From positions 806,001 to 870,000 of the forward strand of contig NZ_JBHSTP010000001.1 in NCBI RefSeq assembly GCF_042660285.1: a stretch of DNA of 64,000 nt. The letters are read 5' to 3'. This DNA comes from Luethyella okanaganae. GTDB taxonomy: Bacteria; Actinomycetota; Actinomycetes; Actinomycetales; Microbacteriaceae. Shown here in pieces: positions 60,852 through 64,000 of the stretch. Below the pieces are notes generated by a model. That model saw nothing but the letters and a program-made list of their open reading frames with translations. It was not told where the DNA came from and did not search any database. Position 1 is the stretch's first letter; each line of letters opens with the position of its first letter. The position numbers and the translations under genes are program-made.

Positions 60852-62894
60852 TCAATGCGCTCGCAGTAGCTGCATCGAGGTGCCCGTCACGCGCAATTCG
60901 GTGCCCGGCGCATGCTCGATCACCGCCCCGCCGAGCTCGTCGAGGCTCGAGTCCCAGAGCAGGGAGTAGCCGACGACCCCCTCGTGCGTCGGCAGGGTCA
61001 CGACGACGTCATCCTCGAGCCCGTGCACGATGAGCAGGATGCGGTTGAACTCCTCGGTCTCGGGAGTGCTCGCGGCCAGATACTGCAAGGTGCGTTCTTC
61101 AGGGGAGTTCCAATCCTCCTCCGACATCGACTCGCCGTCGGCGTTGTACCAGTCCATCTGGGTCGCGCTCGGAACGGTCTCGCCGAACTTGCCATAGTGC
61201 TCCGGCCGAACCGCGGGATTCTCGAGACGCAACTGGATGAGCCGCTTCGTGACCTCACGCAGGTCTTTCTGCCACCCACTGAGGTCCCAACCGAGCCAGG
61301 TGAGCTCGCTGTCATGGCAGTAGGCGTTGTTGTTGCCGCGCTGGCTGCGGCCGGACTCGTCTCCTGCGGTGATCATGGGTACACCGGCCGACAGCAGCAG
61401 CGTTCCCATCAGATTGCGCATCGCCTTGCGACGAGTGTTGAGGATCGCCGGGTCGGCCGTCGGACCCTCGACTCCGTGATTGAAGGAGTTGTTGTTGTCG
61501 GTGCCGTCGCGATTGGACTCGCCGTTCCCGATATTGTGCTTGACGTTGTACGTGGTGAGGTCGGCCATGGTGAAACCGTCATGCGCGGTCACGAAGTTGA
61601 GCGAGGCGAGCGGGCCGCGTTCGGAGGCGAAGGTGTTCGACGAGCCCGCAAGACGGGTCGCGAATCGGCCGATGCCGCTCCCGGCGAACCCGTTCGCCCG
61701 CTGACTCGCGACATCGCTCAACCAGAAGTCGCGTACGCGGTCGCGATAGCGGTCGTTCCATTCCGTCCAGCCGTCAGGGAAATTGCCGGTCTGCCAGCCG
61801 CCCTGCCCGACATCCCACGGTTCGGCGATGAGTTTCACCCCGTCGAGTCCTGGATCGCTGAGAATGCCGTTGATCAACGGATGGTCGCGCGTGAACTCCA
61901 CGTCGGCTCCGCGTCCGAGGGTCGCCGCAAGGTCGAAGCGGAAGCCGTCGATCTGCACCTCGTTCGCCCAGTAGTGCAGCGAATCGAGCACGAGGCGCAC
62001 GGGCGCTTCATTGCCGAAGTTGAGGGTGTTGCCGCATCCGGTGACGTCGATGTAGGCGCCGTGCGCATCCTGCCGGTAGTAGTTCGCATTGTCGATACCG
62101 CGAAAACTCGAGGTGGGACCGTTCGGTCCCTCCTCTGCGGTGTGGTTGTAGACGACGTCGAGGATGACCTCGAGTCCGGCTTCGTGCAGGAGCTTGACCA
62201 TGCCCTTGAACTCGCGTAGCACGGCATCCGGCCCCTCGGCCTGTGCGGCCGTCGTGGCATAGGCGGCGTGCGGGGTGAAGAAATTGAGGGTGTTGTATCC
62301 CCAGTAGTTGCTGAGGCCCTGCTTGATGAGGCGCTGCTCGGAGACGAAGGCGTGCACGGGAAGCAGCTCGACGGCGGTCACACCGAGGTCTGTGAGCGCG
62401 GCGATGGACCCCTCGTGGGCGAGCCCGGCATAGGTTCCGCGCAGCTCGGCCGGAACGGCCGGGTTAAGCTTGCTGAAACCGCGGACGTGTGCCTCGTAGA
62501 CGATGCTGTGGTCGAGAGGGGTATTCGGCTTCTTCGTGCCGTTCCAGTTGAACTGGTCATCGACGACGACGGACCGCCACTCGCCCGCGCCGACCCTGAC
62601 CAGGCCTCGGGCGTAGGGATCGACGAGCAGCTTCTCGGGGTTGAACGAGTTCGTCGGGCCGGTGGGACCGGAGACCCGAATGGCGTAACGCCGTCCGGGG
62701 GAGAGACTCCGGGAGCGACCGTGCCACACATCGTGGGCATCACGCGTCATCGGGACGGTTTTGATGATCCAGTTGGGATCGGCGTCGTCGAAGAGGCAGA
62801 TCTCCATGTTCGTGGCATTCGCCGACCACACTCGGAGCTCCCCGCCACCCGAGGTCGTTCGTGCGCCGAGGCCGGGCAGGGTTCGGGCGACCAT
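60852..62894 (-). CDS. glgX: glycogen debranching enzyme GlgX
   Basis: A 680-residue GH13 isoamylase-type debranching enzyme. It has the N-terminal CBM48-like domain, the catalytic Asp in IDGFRFDLAATLGRG, the Glu in LIAEPWDVG and SLNFVTAHDGFTMADL. Two adjacent ATGs (62897, 62894); the second is preferred because TAGAAC (62905-62900) lies 5 nt before it, fitting a leaderless start. It cuts branches of phosphorylase-trimmed glycogen. Divergent from the cysteine desulfurase. Confidence 0.95.
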   Translation of the reverse strand: MVARTLPGLGARTTSGGGELRVWSANATNMEICLFDDADPNWIIKTVPMTRDAHDVWHGRSRSLSPGRRYAIRVSGPTGPTNSFNPEKLLVDPYARGLVRVGAGEWRSVVVDDQFNWNGTKKPNTPLDHSIVYEAHVRGFSKLNPAVPAELRGTYAGLAHEGSIAALTDLGVTAVELLPVHAFVSEQRLIKQGLSNYWGYNTLNFFTPHAAYATTAAQAEGPDAVLREFKGMVKLLHEAGLEVILDVVYNHTAEEGPNGPTSSFRGIDNANYYRQDAHGAYIDVTGCGNTLNFGNEAPVRLVLDSLHYWANEVQIDGFRFDLAATLGRGADVEFTRDHPLINGILSDPGLDGVKLIAEPWDVGQGGWQTGNFPDGWTEWNDRYRDRVRDFWLSDVASQRANGFAGSGIGRFATRLAGSSNTFASERGPLASLNFVTAHDGFTMADLTTYNVKHNIGNGESNRDGTDNNNSFNHGVEGPTADPAILNTRRKAMRNLMGTLLLSAGVPMITAGDESGRSQRGNNNAYCHDSELTWLGWDLSGWQKDLREVTKRLIQLRLENPAVRPEHYGKFGETVPSATQMDWYNADGESMSEEDWNSPEERTLQYLAASTPETEEFNRILLIVHGLEDDVVVTLPTHEGVVGYSLLWDSSLDELGGAVIEHAPGTELRVTGTSMQLLRAH

Positions 62895-62899
62895 CATGC

Positions 62900-62909
62900 G
62901 TTCTACAGT
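62900..62909. promoter_or_regulatory. overlapping -10 boxes of glgX and the cysteine desulfurase
   Basis: On the plus strand TACAGT (62904-62909) sits 7 nt before the ATG at 62917. On the minus strand TAGAAC (62905-62900) sits 5 nt before the ATG at 62894. Both transcripts would be leaderless, and the two initiation sites compete for the same DNA. Confidence 0.5.
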
Positions 62910-62916
62910 AGTGAGT

Positions 62917-64000
62917 ATGGCGGCCTATCTTGATCACGCCGCGACGGCCCCCATGCTCGCTGAGGCCATCGAGGCCTACACCTCGGCCATGACCGTCGTC
63001 GGCAACCCGGCGTCGATCCACAGCCCCGGCCAGAACGCCAAGCGGATGCTCGAGGAGGCTCGTGAGCGCGTCGCGTCCACCCTGGGTTGCGATCCGATCG
63101 AGGTCGTTTTCACCGGCAGCGGCACCGAGGCCGTGAATCTGGCCCTCAAGGGTCTGTTCTGGGCCCGTCCTGGCCGGAGGATCCTCATGCCGGGCGGAGA
63201 GCACCATGCGACGATCGACACGGTCGAGTGGCTTGAGAGGCACGAGGGCGCCGTCGTCGAGACGCTTCCGCTCGATGAGCTCGGGCGGGTCGATCTCTAT
63301 GCCCTTGAATCCGCCATCGCTGCGGATCCGGCCTCCGTCGCCTTCGTCACGAGTCTCTGGGCGAACAACGAGGTGGGAACCGTGCAGCCGGTCACGGCGA
63401 TCGCCGCCCTCTCGGCGCGTTTCGGCCTTCCACTCCACATCGACGCCGTCGCCGCCTACGGTCAGCTGCCGATCGATTTCGCCGGAGTGAGGAACGCCTC
63501 CTCCGGCGTCGATGGTTCCAACGGCATCGATGGTTCCGGTCTCGTGGCGCTGAGCGTATCCGCCCACAAGATCGGCGGTCCCGTCGGTATCGGCGCCCTC
63601 GTCCTGAGCCGAGCGGCAACGGTGGAACCACTCATTCACGGGGGCGGCCAACAGCGGCAGCTGCGCTCCGGAACGCAGGATGTCGCTGCCGCTGTGTCGT
63701 TCGCGGCAGCCGCATCGATCTCTACGGCACGCATCGACGATGAGGCGCTTCGACTGGCGCGCCTGCGCGATCGGCTCGTTGACGGTGTGACGACGGCGGT
63801 TTCGGATGCCGTGTCGAACGGTGACCCGAACCCGTCCGGCAGGCTGCCCGGCAACGCCCACTTCAGCTTTCCCGGCTGCGAGGGCGATTCGCTCCTGTTC
63901 CTGCTCGACGCCGCCGGGGTCGCCGTGTCGACCGGCTCGGCCTGCCAGGCCGGAATCCCTGAGCCGTCACACGTGCTGCGTGCCATGGGTCGCGGCGAAC
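62917..64000 (+). CDS. cysteine desulfurase (NifS/IscS-like), cut by window end
   Basis: The first 361 codons of a PLP-dependent enzyme that takes sulfur from cysteine for Fe-S clusters or tRNA thiolation. It has YLDHAATAPM at the start, GSGTEAVNLALKG, the PLP Lys in SAHKIGGPVG and the catalytic Cys in STGSACQAG. An 18-nt in-frame tandem repeat (63505-63540) inserts GVDGSNGIDGSG in a loop. TACAGT, 7 nt, ATG indicates a leaderless start. The C-terminus lies beyond the window. Confidence 0.93.
   Translation, partial: MAAYLDHAATAPMLAEAIEAYTSAMTVVGNPASIHSPGQNAKRMLEEARERVASTLGCDPIEVVFTGSGTEAVNLALKGLFWARPGRRILMPGGEHHATIDTVEWLERHEGAVVETLPLDELGRVDLYALESAIAADPASVAFVTSLWANNEVGTVQPVTAIAALSARFGLPLHIDAVAAYGQLPIDFAGVRNASSGVDGSNGIDGSGLVALSVSAHKIGGPVGIGALVLSRAATVEPLIHGGGQQRQLRSGTQDVAAAVSFAAAASISTARIDDEALRLARLRDRLVDGVTTAVSDAVSNGDPNPSGRLPGNAHFSFPGCEGDSLLFLLDAAGVAVSTGSACQAGIPEPSHVLRAMGRGE

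Noticed and set aside
1..64000. CRISPR array or phage structural genes
   Set aside because: No regularly spaced direct repeats with unique spacers and no capsid, tail or terminase genes were seen.

Overview
The window is high-GC DNA from an actinobacterium, most likely a member of the Microbacteriaceae. That family call is an inference from gene order (mutM, smc, ftsY, ffh, rpsP-khpA-rimM-trmD, rplS-lepB-rnhB-DUF2469-yraN-comM-dprA-xerC, rpsB-tsf-pyrH-frr-cdsA), from small actinobacterial families (DUF2004, DUF2469, VGRHS-type lytic protein) and from many leaderless starts of the form TANNNT, 6-7 nt, ATG/GTG. No tRNA, rRNA or CRISPR array was recognised.

Region 1 (1-13.3 kb) is accessory DNA lying between mutM and smc, which are normally close neighbours. 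The 3' end of mutM occurs three times as direct repeats (to 420, to 3973, to 5509), and the last 44 codons of the working gene have a lower-GC sequence, as expected if an incoming element supplied a new 3' end. The two intervals carry an autoregulated TetR-SDR pair, a frameshifted unknown gene, a small unknown protein and a chorismate mutase. Beyond the third copy lie a CitB/CitA-type two-component system and a divergent tctCBA tricarboxylate transporter. Next comes an intact IS1595-family element (24-bp inverted repeats, perfect 8-bp target duplication) that carries a toxin-like tail remnant, a strong hairpin and an intact immunity-like gene.

Region 2 (13.3-25.2 kb) is core: smc, ftsY, DUF2004, ffh, an F420-type oxidoreductase, a YbdK-type glutamate-cysteine ligase and rpsP-khpA-rimM-trmD. 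An 80-bp repeat flanks the oxidoreductase gene.

Region 3 (25.2-30.5 kb) holds molybdenum cofactor genes (moaE-mog-moaC and divergent moaA), bracketed by decayed fragments of a NirB-type reductase and a HemD-type uroporphyrinogen-III synthase. These look like remains of a nitrate-assimilation locus. map and a membrane protein follow.

Region 4 (30.6-53.3 kb) is the rplS-to-cdsA core and neighbouring cell-envelope genes (DivIVA-like proteins, a lytic transglycosylase-like protein, an AI-2E family permease, a cysteine-less thioredoxin-TPR protein). It is interrupted at 32.8-34.5 kb by a small insertion with a secreted protein and a membrane protein, flanked by a broken second copy of the DUF2469 3' end. 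tsf contains an in-frame copy of a dispersed repeat.

Region 5 (53.3-64 kb) is glycogen metabolism: overlapping glgE-glgB, divergent glgP, then ybaK and glgX. It ends in a cysteine desulfurase cut by the window edge.

The clearest unusual theme is repeated duplication of gene 3' ends around accessory genes (mutM, the oxidoreductase, DUF2469).
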